DNA of 64,000 nt, taken from NCBI GenBank assembly GCA_964482435.1, contig CAYZXL010000015.1:1-64000 (forward strand), read 5' to 3'. Source of the stretch: CAYZXL01 sp964482435 (GTDB lineage: Bacteria; Auribacterota; JABMQX01). The translations under genes were made by a program, and so were the position numbers. Below are positions 28,393 through 37,279 of this stretch, one piece after another (positions within the stretch are counted from its first letter, which is position 1; each line of letters begins with the position of its first letter). The notes under the pieces were generated by a model. That model did not search any database, had not been told where the DNA came from, and saw nothing but the letters and a program-made list of their open reading frames with translations.

Positions 28393-29034
28393 ATGTCTCG
28401 CCGGAAAAACCAATTCGCGTTCACACTCATCGAACTCCTCGTCGTCATCGCCATCATTGCCATTCTCGCCGGAATGCTCCTTCCCGCCCTCCACAGAGCA
28501 CGCGAGATGGCAAGAAGAACCAAGTGCGGCAACAACATCCGCCAGATTGCCCTCGCAATCACAATGTACGCCACGAGCTACGGCGGCTCCTTCCCGACGA
28601 GCGCTTCCGAAAAGGGCTCCACTCGCTACGAAGACCTCGGCATCCTCTATCCTGACTTCATCTCCAACTTAGAGGTCTTCACCTGCCCAAGCACCGCCGA
28701 CAAAATGCCCCGACGCAACGGGACGGAAGACTTCGGCAAGCCCTTCTCGAACGAGCTTGAGAGGAAAAACGTCAGCTACGCCTACGGCCTCGACAAGCTC
28801 GCAAAGAACAAGGCCTGGACGGAATCCACCGCCGCTCCCAGCGTCCGCATTCTTTGCGACCGAACGTATCGTGAGCTGACGCAGGAGTCCAACCACAAGA
28901 CCGATGGGAGAGTTGTCGCATACGGCGACGCCCACATCGAATGGGTCAGAGGAAAAAGCCCCCTCGAGCACGACCCCTCCAACTTCGACTCCAAATACCA
29001 GGGCTGGGATGGTTGGTGGGACGAGCGAGATTGA
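28393..29034 (+). CDS. Type II secretion pseudopilin-like protein (prepilin N-terminal domain)
   Basis: 213 aa, ATG 28393 after GGGAGGTG. FAFTLIELLVVIAIIAILAG is the class III prepilin cleavage and helix region, with Ala in place of the usual Gly before FTLIEL and Glu at +5. A second landmark is HKTDGRVVAYGDAHIEWV near the C-terminus, the GDAHIEW block seen in the large prepilin-like families of Lentisphaerota and Planctomycetota. These proteins occur in many copies per genome and their job is unclear. No pilin assembly genes are nearby. Confidence 0.88.
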   Translation: MSRRKNQFAFTLIELLVVIAIIAILAGMLLPALHRAREMARRTKCGNNIRQIALAITMYATSYGGSFPTSASEKGSTRYEDLGILYPDFISNLEVFTCPSTADKMPRRNGTEDFGKPFSNELERKNVSYAYGLDKLAKNKAWTESTAAPSVRILCDRTYRELTQESNHKTDGRVVAYGDAHIEWVRGKSPLEHDPSNFDSKYQGWDGWWDERD

Positions 29035-29146
29035 GCGCGGCAACCAGCGGCAATGGGCGACGAGGAACAATGGCGCCGGTCCCCCCGGCGCCATTACCCT
29101 TTCCGATTACCTGCGCGGGCAAACACCTCTTATGGCAGAGCGGCCC

Positions 29147-29674
29147 TTAATCTGCCTGAAAAAGCCCCTGCCATACCCGTCTGTATTCAGCTTGCCTGGT
29201 TGGGTCCTCAATCCGATTTATATACCGCTCGATTGCGGCACGCGTCTCCGTCGAGGGAAAAAGAAGGTCCAGAATCTCGTGCGCCGTTTCCGCAACGTCG
29301 GCCGGTGTGGCGGGATCGTCGGAAAGCTGGATCAACTCTTCTTTCGCGCGTTCGCCCATTCGCATGAGCCTCTCGCCGGCAAAGTCGTCGTACCCGCGTC
29401 CCCTCTGATATAACCTAACCAGCTCCACCACAGAATAGTGTCTGCCCTCAAGGTAATGTGTCAACAGGGGCAACCCATAGATTGCGAAAAGAACCGCCGC
29501 GAGGAAGAGCAAGGCGACCACCGAACCGGTCCTCATTCGCCGCCTGACATCGCGCAGCGCCTTTCCCTGATTCGCCATGGCCTCTCGATTGGCGTTCTGC
29601 CAGGCCTCGAAGTGCTGTTTTTGAAGGTCCCTTATCTCTTCGAGAAGTGCCCTTATCTCATCCAGAGAGTCCAC
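29147..29674 (-). CDS. Single-span membrane protein with N-terminal coiled-coil
   Basis: 175 aa from GTG 29674 with GGGAGG 8 nt upstream. Residues about 1-45 form an acidic then basic amphipathic helix (LDEIRALLEEIRDLQKQHF). One membrane segment lies at about 51-72 (VVALLFLAAVLFAIYGLPLL). The C-terminal 100 residues are helical and charged. Topology predicts a cytoplasmic coil and an outer or periplasmic helical domain. I do not recognise a family. Confidence 0.65.
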   Translation of the reverse strand: MDSLDEIRALLEEIRDLQKQHFEAWQNANREAMANQGKALRDVRRRMRTGSVVALLFLAAVLFAIYGLPLLTHYLEGRHYSVVELVRLYQRGRGYDDFAGERLMRMGERAKEELIQLSDDPATPADVAETAHEILDLLFPSTETRAAIERYINRIEDPTRQAEYRRVWQGLFQAD

Positions 29675-29951
29675 TGCTAACCCTCCCAGTCAGCGAAGCG
29701 TTCTCGATACGCGTTTCAGGAAGCGCCTCTGCAAAGCAGCTCGTGGTACCCCGAATCTCTTTCCGAGGCGTAGGACACAGCTTGGTGCTCGGCAAATGTC
29801 AACTGTTCGCCGCGGCCTAACCTGCTCCCTGCGACGCGCGCATCCTCGGCGGCCTTGCGTCAAAGCCAGATGACTGCCCTCGTAACGGAATGCTACTGCC
29901 TCGGTTCGCCGTCCGCAACCCTTTTTCACTCATCGGTGGCAGCCCGAACAG

Positions 29952-30827
29952 CTACCCCCGCAGCGATGCAAGCGCTCTTCTCTCAAGGGCCTCAAGGGCC
30001 TTCGCGAGCTCAGAAAGCCTCTGGTCCAAACCGAGGCCCAGGGCCCGGTTAGCGATGCCCGCGATCCCGAGCAGAGCGAATGCGCCGAGCTTGAGCAGCA
30101 GCCGCGCGTGCCTTTCGGAGGGCTGCGCCCCGAGGCGAAGCGTTCCGGTTTTAGGGCTGGGGGAGAGGTATTGTACGAAGGCAGAGGTCGAGGCGTGCGC
30201 CAGGTCGGACGCCGGCGAGTAAATGGTTTCGTACCAACCCTCAAGGCCAGGCGTGGTCTTGGAGACCTCTCGGAACAGGTCTGCGGTTTTTCCTCCATGC
30301 CAGCTTGTCTTCGGCCTGCCGCTTTTCGTCACGCGCTCGCAGCAATACCGCTCGTAATTCGCGTTGACGCCGTCGAGCCGGCTTTGGTCCACCCGAAGCC
30401 CCGGGATTTTCGCGACGTGATCGAGGAAATTCTTTTGTTCGGCCCAATAGTGGGAAAGAAAGCTCTGGGCCCTCTCGTCTGGCTTGTCAGAGATATGCAG
30501 CAAGTGCATCAATCCCTCGAGCAAGCTGCGCGAAAGCACCCGGGCGTGAACATGCAGACCTGCGCTCATCAGAAGCACCACCGAGTCGAAACAATCCGAC
30601 GCCCAGGACAAAAACCCCAAGGTGATTGCCGGCCAGCGGTGATCCGGGGCGATGTTTGCAGGCCAGGGCGCCGCCGGGTCGAGCTTGACACGGAAGCGCT
30701 GCACGGACGCCACCTCGCCCGCCAAGCTGCGGGCTGCCTGGGCGATCTCCAACTCCCCGGTCAGGCACGGCCACGTGGACGCCAGTCGTTTCCAGGGCAG
30801 CTCACTGCTGTTCTTGTTCGTTGCCAT
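29952..30827 (-). CDS. DUF5677-like protein
   Basis: 291 aa, ATG 30827 after GGGAGG. The central block (ARVLSRSLLEGLMHLLHI, then RAQSFLSHYWAEQKNF) matches the all-helical DUF5677 pattern with its conserved Arg-x-x-x-Glu. A second conserved part is YSPASDLAHASTSAF. The C-terminal hydrophobic stretch (LLLKLGAFALLGIAGIAN) may be buried or a membrane segment. Function of the family is unknown. It follows the dehydrogenase gene at a 95-nt gap on the same strand. Confidence 0.7.
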   Translation of the reverse strand: MATNKNSSELPWKRLASTWPCLTGELEIAQAARSLAGEVASVQRFRVKLDPAAPWPANIAPDHRWPAITLGFLSWASDCFDSVVLLMSAGLHVHARVLSRSLLEGLMHLLHISDKPDERAQSFLSHYWAEQKNFLDHVAKIPGLRVDQSRLDGVNANYERYCCERVTKSGRPKTSWHGGKTADLFREVSKTTPGLEGWYETIYSPASDLAHASTSAFVQYLSPSPKTGTLRLGAQPSERHARLLLKLGAFALLGIAGIANRALGLGLDQRLSELAKALEALERRALASLRG

Positions 30828-30922
30828 ACTCAAGCCTCCCTCATTGCCACCGCGCGCCGGTGTCCACCCTTCTGGCGCACCCACATTCTGATATGACTTC
30901 GCCGCAGCTCTTCGCTGCTGAG

Positions 30923-31906
30923 TCAAAGCTCCAACAGGACTTTGCCGCTTTCGCCGGAGAAGAAGAGGGAGAAGGCTTCCTGGGCGTGGTCGAGGCGGAA
31001 GCGGTGGGTGATGAGGCGAGAGAGGGGAAGGCCGCTCTCTACCAACCGGACCATCTCAGGGTAATCGTCGAGGGCGAAGTATCGGGAGCCGAGGAGAGTC
31101 CGTTCCTTTCGGACGAGCTGGTTGCTCGAAAAGACGGGGACCGTTTGGGCACTTTCACCAACGAGAGCGATTTTTCCGCCTCTTTTCGTGCACTCGATGG
31201 CGGCGGACTGAGAACTTGAATCGCCGGTGCAGTCTATCGCGATGTCGGCGCCTTCTCCTTCGGTGGTCTCCATGATCGCCCGAACGAGGTCGCCCTGAGA
31301 TGCGTCAGCAACCGCATCCGCGCCGAGCTCCCGACCCAACTCCATTCGTGTGCGATTCACGTCGAATGCGAGGACCCGCGCACCTTTCCATTTGCAGAGA
31401 AGAACTGCCGAAAGACCAATCGGGTCGAGGCCGAAGACGGCGACGGCATGGGAGCCATTCACGCCTGATCTCTTGACCGCCCGGTAGGCCGCGCCGAACG
31501 TTCCCCCCATCAGCGCTCCGACATCGTAAGCAACGTCGTCGGGAAGCGGAAGGAGGCAGCGCTCGGGAAGGGCAACATATTCCGCGTGATAGCCGTCGTG
31601 CGATTGAACGTTTAGACACATGATTGCCCGGCCGCTCATGCATTCCGGGCACGACCCGCAGAAAACCCCCGCATAAAGAACGACCTTATCCCCGACCTTG
31701 ACTCTCCTCGGCGAATCAATCTCGACGACCTCCCCGCACGCCTCATGCCCGAAATTATACTTCGCTCCCTTCAGGAAGGCGTCTCGTTCGTTCTCGCAGA
31801 TTGCCGACGCACGGATGCGAACGACCGCCCAGTCGTCCTGAGCGGTCGGCCTCGGCCTTTCGACAATTTCGACTTTTCCTTCCCCGAGCATCCGTACACT
31901 TCTCAC
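30923..31906 (-). CDS. Zinc-dependent medium-chain dehydrogenase
   Basis: 327 aa. Catalytic zinc ligands C37 (SAICENE) and H54-E55 (GHEACGEV). The structural zinc lobe has C83, C86, C89 and C97 (CGSCPECMSG then MC). The Rossmann fold reads AVAVFGLDPIGLSAVLLCK, with Asp instead of the middle Gly of GxGxxG. Acid F-D-V-N after strand 2 favours NAD. Related enzymes oxidise polyols or threonine; the substrate cannot be fixed. ATG 31906 starts the gene. Confidence 0.88.
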   Translation of the reverse strand: MRSVRMLGEGKVEIVERPRPTAQDDWAVVRIRASAICENERDAFLKGAKYNFGHEACGEVVEIDSPRRVKVGDKVVLYAGVFCGSCPECMSGRAIMCLNVQSHDGYHAEYVALPERCLLPLPDDVAYDVGALMGGTFGAAYRAVKRSGVNGSHAVAVFGLDPIGLSAVLLCKWKGARVLAFDVNRTRMELGRELGADAVADASQGDLVRAIMETTEGEGADIAIDCTGDSSSQSAAIECTKRGGKIALVGESAQTVPVFSSNQLVRKERTLLGSRYFALDDYPEMVRLVESGLPLSRLITHRFRLDHAQEAFSLFFSGESGKVLLEL

Positions 31907-32060
31907 GCACTGGCTCTCCAGTTGAGCATTTCGTCTCTGCGTCCTCTGCCCTGAAAATAACCGCTACGCAGCGAGCGGGGACTCTCTCGCAAAGGCGCGA
32001 AGGACGCAAAGGAGGACGCCATATGAACCCTTGGCGCCTTGGCGAGAAAAAACGGGCCCC
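31907..32060 (+). repeat. Dispersed repeats, second copy region
   Basis: 31946-31969 repeats the 24-nt unit of 10536-10559 (22 of 24 identical). 31983-32014 contains CTCTCGCAAAGGCGCGAAGG, the inverse of 10641-10667 with few changes. TTGGCGCCTTGGCGAGAA follows at about 32031. The two sub-units have opposite relative orientation in the two copies. Confidence 0.6.
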
Positions 32061-32124
32061 ATAGGGGCATTTTCATGGTCTCCGGGTGTGCGAAGCTCAT
32101 GAGCGACTGCGGTGCAATCCCTCG

Positions 32125-33426
32125 TCACTCCAGTTCCTTTATCGCCCGGTAAATCGTCTCGAAGACCTCCTCCATCTGCTCGACTTCCAGACACGAGAAG
32201 GCAATCCGCACGTCGTACTTGTCCATGCAGATGACGCCCAGGCCGTACTTGGACAGCAGATGCTTCCGGAGAGGCTCTCCCTCGACGGTCTTGACTTGAA
32301 TGCACATGAAATAGCCCGAGTTGAAAGGATAGACCGAGAAGACTTCCGAATATTTCGGGTTCTTGAGCACCTGCTTGATTTTCAGAACTCGCGCCTTGAG
32401 CGTCTCGTACTTCTGCCTCTTCTCCTGGGCGAATGTCGGGGACTCCAGAGCCTTATATGCAATGGACTGCGACGGGTGCGGGCTGTTTGATATGCCCGAG
32501 CGAATCGCTCCGATTGTCTTTTTCTCGAGCGCATCGAACAGCGCGGGGTCGCTTTTCTTGTCGCCCGGCCCGTAGGTCAGAAATCCCGTCCGGAAACCCC
32601 AGACGAATTCCTCCTTTGTCGCGCCGTCGAGCCTTATCGCCAGGACTCTTTTGTGTAAATTCGCCAGATACCCGAACAGTGACTCCGCGAGGCAGTTCTC
32701 GTCGTACACCAGGCCGAAATACGCGTCGTCGAGGACCACCACGATGTTGCACCCCGCCTCCGCCGTCCTCAGAATCGCCGCCGTAATTCCCTCCGCCTCC
32801 TCGACCGTCGGCATGTATCCCGTGGGATTGCTCGGAAAATTCAGCAGGATGACAAGCTTCCCTCTTTTCTTTCGTTCTTCACCGAGTAGCTTCGCGAATC
32901 CCTTCACATTGAAGCCTCCGCCATCGTAGAAGGGAAACGTGAGGATTTTCCCGCCGTATCTGACCTCGTACGTCAGCTCGTAGTTCTCCCACATCTTATC
33001 GGGAATCACGACGACGTCTCCCTCGCCCACGAACAGGTCTCCGACGAGACTCAAGCCGTGCGTAACGCCGCTTGTGACGATGGGGTTGCCGAAATCCTTG
33101 TTCGCTAAGAGCGGGTTCTCCGCGACCATTTTGTCTCTCCACTTCTTCCGCAGCTCGGGCTTTCCGAAAGCGGAATACGGATATATCTCCGCGGGCTTCA
33201 GTCCGCTGAAAAACGCGTGGATGCATGGCAGATACATCGGCCCGCCGCGTTCGGTGGCGATTCCGATGGTGGCGTTGAACTTGTTTGCGCTTTTGCCCGC
33301 CTCGGCGCTCTGAGCCAGAATCCCCTTCGGGAAATAAATCCGTTTCCCCAGAGCCGACATCGTCTCGTAAATGTGAGGATTGAACTTCTGAATCGTTTGG
33401 TTCAGTTCTTCAGCGAGTGGGCGCAT
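32125..33426 (-). CDS. Class I/II PLP-dependent aminotransferase
   Basis: 433 aa, ATG 33426 after AGGAG. Fold type I signatures: NFPSNPTG (196-203), VLDDAYFGL with the PLP-binding Asp near 233, and the Schiff-base lysine K271 in RLDGATKEEF. It is longer at the N-terminus than AspC-type enzymes. The amino donor is not evident. Neighbouring genes are catabolic. A repeat-filled gap of about 220 bp separates it from the dehydrogenase gene on the same strand. Confidence 0.88.
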   Translation of the reverse strand: MRPLAEELNQTIQKFNPHIYETMSALGKRIYFPKGILAQSAEAGKSANKFNATIGIATERGGPMYLPCIHAFFSGLKPAEIYPYSAFGKPELRKKWRDKMVAENPLLANKDFGNPIVTSGVTHGLSLVGDLFVGEGDVVVIPDKMWENYELTYEVRYGGKILTFPFYDGGGFNVKGFAKLLGEERKKRGKLVILLNFPSNPTGYMPTVEEAEGITAAILRTAEAGCNIVVVLDDAYFGLVYDENCLAESLFGYLANLHKRVLAIRLDGATKEEFVWGFRTGFLTYGPGDKKSDPALFDALEKKTIGAIRSGISNSPHPSQSIAYKALESPTFAQEKRQKYETLKARVLKIKQVLKNPKYSEVFSVYPFNSGYFMCIQVKTVEGEPLRKHLLSKYGLGVICMDKYDVRIAFSCLEVEQMEEVFETIYRAIKELE

Positions 33427-33759
33427 GATTCTTCTCCTGCGGGAAATTTCAACTTCCGGTTCTTCCGAGACAAGTGCCCGTGAACCGAGTCTTGCGGAAC
33501 ATCCGCGGCAAATCGGCGGTATGTTACCAACCCTGCTTTCACCTGTCAAAGCATTCTGCCCAAGCGAAAGGGCTCCTGGTGTGTCGGCTCTTAGAAGGCG
33601 CGCCGGGCGAGAAGTGCGCCAAGCAGGTTGCGGCGACGGTCGCCTTTGGCTATAGTTTCCGACGGAAAAGGCGAAGGGCGTTGCTCTAAGCAGTCTCTGC
33701 CGCCGGAGAACGGAATTTCAAAATCGTATGCAAACGATTCCCGCTGGAGGAAAAGACAA
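33427..33759 (+). other. Divergent intergenic region
   Basis: About 330 bp between the aminotransferase and the DUF362 fusion. It holds the plus-strand promoter at 33628-33656 and nothing else that I recognise. Confidence 0.5.
33628..33656 (+). promoter_or_regulatory. Promoter for the DUF362-MBL gene
   Basis: TTGCGG (33628-33633), 17 nt, TATAGT (33651-33656). Start near 33663 gives a leader of about 97 nt. Confidence 0.5.
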
Positions 33760-35505
33760 ATGACCGCAAACAAAATCTTAAATCGACTCAGGGGAGCTTT
33801 TTCGGTCCGAAGACTTGTCTTTCTGTCGGGTGCTCTCGTCGCACTCGCGCAGCTGGCCTCGACGTGCGTTTGCGCCGAGCAGAAGTCCGTCGTGGCCATC
33901 GCTAAAAACGACGACCCTGCGGCAGCAACCCGTGAGGCAATTCGCCTCGCGGGCGGCCTGAAAGACGTCGTCAAACCCGGGAGCTGGGTGGTCGTTAAAC
34001 CGAACGGCACTCAACCGCGTCCGCCCGAAACCGGCGTGGTCACCCATCCCGAAGTCCTGCGGGCCGTCATCGAGCTCGTCAAGGAAGCGGGTGCCGGGAG
34101 AATCACCGTTGCAGAAAACGGCGGCACGCGAAACGCGGATGGCTCGCCCCTTCTCCAGACCGCCGGATGGGACAAAGTGATTAAGGAGACGGGCGTCGAA
34201 TGGATTTCGATCAACGCTTCTCCGACCCGGACCATCAAACCTGAAAAGCCGCTCGGAATGAAAGAGTACGAGGTCTCGCCCGCGGTCCTCGATTGCGACG
34301 TCCTCATCAGCGTCGCCGTCCTGAAAACCCATAACACAGCCATGTTCACCGGCGCCCTCAAGAACATGTTCGGCATCGTCCCCGGCTACAAAGTCGCCAT
34401 CCACAAAGCCCTCGCAGTTGACGGCGCCATCGCTGACCTGAACAAACTTCACAAGCTCGATTTCGCTGTCGTCAGTGCCTGCCCCGCAATGGAGGGATAC
34501 GGCCCGGTTGACGGACCGCCTGTGAACCTCAAGGCCGTCCTTGCCGGACGCGATGCCGTCGCCCTTGACGCCGTCGGCGCCGAGATCGTGGGCTATAACC
34601 CGTACGAGGTCGGGCACATCGTCAAGTGCGAGCGAGTCGGCCTCGGGACTGCCGACCTCGGCAAAATCGAGGTTCGCGGCGTCCCTGTGAGCAGCCTGAG
34701 GCGGCGCTTTGCCAGACCCTGGGGCCCCGGACTCGAGGGCGAAATCTCCCGCGCCCACGTCCCCGAAAACGGCGTAACGTTCTTCTGGCTCGGTCAGGGG
34801 GGCTTCGCCTTCAAAACCGACAAGGACGAGGTGTTTCTCGTTGACCCGTACATCTCCGACGCCTGCAAGACCCCGCGGCTCGTCCCGGCGGCTCTTGTTC
34901 CGCGCGATGTCCGCACCGATTACGAGCGCTCCCAGAAGACGCTTATGCCCAACTACATTCTCTGCACTCACGATCATCTTGACCACACCGACCCGGACGC
35001 AATACCCCAATTCATCCAGACGAGCCAGGCGATTTTCGTGGGGCCGCCGTTGAGCTGCAAGGTTTTCCGCGAGAAAGGCGTGCCGGAGAACCGAATCATG
35101 AACTTCTCGCGGGGCGAAACAAGAACGCTGGCCAGCGTCAAGGTCTCTGCTGTCCATGCCGAGCATTCCGAGGACAGCGTCGGCTACGTGCTCGATTTCG
35201 GCGGCGTTACCGTCTATATCACGGGCGACTCGCTCTATCATCCGCGTCTGGCGGAAGTCGCCAAATACAAGCCCGACATCCTGATGGTCTGCATTAACGG
35301 CAGGTGGGGGAACATGAACGTCAGCGAAGCGGCTCGCTTGACAGCCCAAATCAATCCAAGAATCGTCGTCCCTATGCACTGGGGGATGTTTGCTCAGAAC
35401 ACCGTTGACCCGCAGAACTTCGTCCTCGCGGCAAAGGACGCCGGAGTCAAGTCCAGGATTGTCCTCATGGAGCACATGGGGTGCTTCGTCTGCCCGCCAT
35501 TCTGA
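33760..35505 (+). CDS. Exported DUF362 - metallo-beta-lactamase-fold fusion protein
   Basis: 581 aa, ATG 33760 after GGAGG. A signal peptide (about 1-39) precedes two domains. DUF362 covers about 43-320 (WVVVKPNGTQPRPPETG, VLKTHNTAMFTGALKNMFG, AVALDAVGAEIVGYNPY). A metallo-beta-lactamase domain covers about 335-581 with H404-x-H406-x-D408-H409 (THDHLDHTD), later VHAEHSEDSV, ITGDSLYHP and VPMHWGMF. The second domain resembles UlaG-type lactonases. DUF362 is usually cytoplasmic and often linked to ferredoxin motifs, which are absent here. Junction and frame are continuous. Function unknown; a secreted hydrolase is inferred. Confidence 0.85.
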   Translation: MTANKILNRLRGAFSVRRLVFLSGALVALAQLASTCVCAEQKSVVAIAKNDDPAAATREAIRLAGGLKDVVKPGSWVVVKPNGTQPRPPETGVVTHPEVLRAVIELVKEAGAGRITVAENGGTRNADGSPLLQTAGWDKVIKETGVEWISINASPTRTIKPEKPLGMKEYEVSPAVLDCDVLISVAVLKTHNTAMFTGALKNMFGIVPGYKVAIHKALAVDGAIADLNKLHKLDFAVVSACPAMEGYGPVDGPPVNLKAVLAGRDAVALDAVGAEIVGYNPYEVGHIVKCERVGLGTADLGKIEVRGVPVSSLRRRFARPWGPGLEGEISRAHVPENGVTFFWLGQGGFAFKTDKDEVFLVDPYISDACKTPRLVPAALVPRDVRTDYERSQKTLMPNYILCTHDHLDHTDPDAIPQFIQTSQAIFVGPPLSCKVFREKGVPENRIMNFSRGETRTLASVKVSAVHAEHSEDSVGYVLDFGGVTVYITGDSLYHPRLAEVAKYKPDILMVCINGRWGNMNVSEAARLTAQINPRIVVPMHWGMFAQNTVDPQNFVLAAKDAGVKSRIVLMEHMGCFVCPPF

Positions 35506-35633
35506 GCGGGACCCATCTTGCTGCGGTCACGGAGGGGCGGAGTTGAGATAGGATGTTGTTGTGAATTGTACGGGGCCCCGCGCGAACGAATTAAATCTCC
35601 GGAGACTATATTACCGCCAGTGAGGAGAAGAAA

Positions 35634-36692
35634 ATGAACACGAGGAGCACATTCCACTCTCAGTACGTCCTGGTGGCACTGGCTCTCGCAATGCTTGCCC
35701 AAAGCGTCGTTGCTGAAACGCTGCACGTGAACAACAGAAACGGCAATGACGCAGACCCGGGCACGACGGAGAAACCACTTCGCACGATAGGCGAAGCGGC
35801 AAGAAGGGTCAAGCGCAGGACAGCCTCGGGCCCGACTGAGATTGTCATTGCCCCCGGCGTGTATAACCTTACGGAAGCGGTGGAATTTGAGAGCGCCTTG
35901 CCCTACACGGAGAAAGACCGTTTGGTAATAGAAGCCTCCATCTTGCCCGATGAAGCCGGGTGGTCCCCCAGCTTTATGCCCGTGGTGTTATCTACGGAGG
36001 ATCCGCGGGAGGAGGGGAGACTCAACGGCCCGACGCAAACGTACGGGCTACGAATCAAGACCAGCCACGTGACCATACGGGGGTTGAAGTTTTTGGGGAA
36101 TCCGCTGGTTCGTAACTGGTATTGTGCCGTCGAGCGCATCGGCAAGGGGCTGGAGGACTTGGTCATAACCCAATGCCTGTTTGTGGGAAGCCAGGAGACT
36201 CTCGACATTTACTGCCCGGTCATCGGCACCGGTGACGGGCTGGTTGTTGACCACTGCATTTTCCGCAACTGCCATGCCTCTGCGGTTTTCTGGGACGGTC
36301 CGGAACGGGTTGGGGGACATCGCTGCGCGATGAGATACTGCATTGTGGATGGCGGGTACATTTCAGGCGTCTGGACCTGTCAGACGGGCGAGGACTTCGA
36401 GTTTCATCACAATATCGTGACACGCACCGACTACTTCTGGATGCGAGAAGCCGGCAAACCGGTGAAGTACCGAGTTCACGATTGCGTTGTGGCCGGTAAC
36501 AGGCATTACTCCGGATACGGTGTCGAGAGCGGGCCGACTGGCCCGACGGGGCCCGAAACCACCTATGATGAACGCAACGTCGTCAAGACGGGCGACGTGG
36601 TTTTGGAGATGAACACAAACGCCAGAGACCATCTCCACGTCGTCCCCGGCACACTCGGAAGCAATCTTGGTGCGGGTCTGTTCCGAAAGTAG
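35634..36692 (+). CDS. Secreted right-handed beta-helix protein
   Basis: 352 aa, ATG 35634 after GAGGAG. The signal peptide ends near VVAETLHV. LHVNNRNGNDADPGTTEKPL and TIGEAARRVKR are the standard opening of DUF1565/pectate-lyase-like beta-helix proteins. Coils such as VTIRGLKFLGN, LVITQCLFVG, LVVDHCIFRN and FEFHHNIVTR follow. It lacks the shared C-terminal module of the two earlier beta-helix proteins. Probable polysaccharide lyase or binding protein; the catalytic site is not identified. Confidence 0.8.
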   Translation: MNTRSTFHSQYVLVALALAMLAQSVVAETLHVNNRNGNDADPGTTEKPLRTIGEAARRVKRRTASGPTEIVIAPGVYNLTEAVEFESALPYTEKDRLVIEASILPDEAGWSPSFMPVVLSTEDPREEGRLNGPTQTYGLRIKTSHVTIRGLKFLGNPLVRNWYCAVERIGKGLEDLVITQCLFVGSQETLDIYCPVIGTGDGLVVDHCIFRNCHASAVFWDGPERVGGHRCAMRYCIVDGGYISGVWTCQTGEDFEFHHNIVTRTDYFWMREAGKPVKYRVHDCVVAGNRHYSGYGVESGPTGPTGPETTYDERNVVKTGDVVLEMNTNARDHLHVVPGTLGSNLGAGLFRK

Positions 36693-36756
36693 CCTCCGCG
36701 CGAGGTGCCTTGAGGAGGATCAATTGTCCAAACGGGGGTAAGACGAAGCCCTGCGA

Positions 36757-37278
36757 ATGGCGACCAACCAGGATCCTGGATTCACCGTTGAGGCTTGCCA
36801 GAATTGGTGGCGCCGAAACCGGCACAAGACGCAGGAGGAATGGGTTCGCGAAGGGTTCGAGAGCGCGGGGTTAAGGCTCGAGTCGCCCCTGAGCATGGAT
36901 GACATCAGGGCTCTTCTCCTAATGGTCGGAAGGAAGGGAGCCACCCCACGGCACCTCTTCTACAACGCTCTGAGGTGGTTACGAGACAGCGATTTCGACC
37001 CTCGGTCTTTCACCGTGTCCGACCTCACACGCGATGATGGGCAAGACCTGTTGAACGGTCTGATTCGTTACTCTCAGTGGACGGCGAGATACCCGAAGGG
37101 CGAAACGCCCGGAGTGCTTGCGATTGGGTCGCCCCCCGGGGAAGCCGGCATCGTCTTCGACTGGTTGCCGACAAAACCGTGGTTCGTGGCATCGGTGCAT
37201 GCTGCCCTCGCCGCTGCGCTCGTGGCAGGCATCCTGTGCATGCGGCTTGGATGGCGGTCGAGCAGGGAGGGACGTTGA
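36757..37278 (+). CDS. 5'-truncated paralogue of the following gene, C-terminal membrane anchor
   Basis: 173 aa. MATNQDPGFTVEACQNWW to WVREGFE and LFYNALRWLRDSDF align along their length with residues about 113-295 of the next protein. A single hydrophobic segment lies near the C-terminus (VASVHAALAAALVAGILCM). Similarity continues upstream of ATG 36757 through DEALR until an in-frame TAA at 36739, so the copy has lost its 5' half. The ribosome site is weak. It ends 1 nt before the next start. It may be expressed or a decaying duplicate. Confidence 0.6.
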   Translation: MATNQDPGFTVEACQNWWRRNRHKTQEEWVREGFESAGLRLESPLSMDDIRALLLMVGRKGATPRHLFYNALRWLRDSDFDPRSFTVSDLTRDDGQDLLNGLIRYSQWTARYPKGETPGVLAIGSPPGEAGIVFDWLPTKPWFVASVHAALAAALVAGILCMRLGWRSSREGR

Positions 37279-37279
37279 T

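Noticed and set aside
33778..35475. 565-codon frame on the minus strand
   Set aside because: Antisense to the DUF362-MBL fusion, whose motifs are clear.
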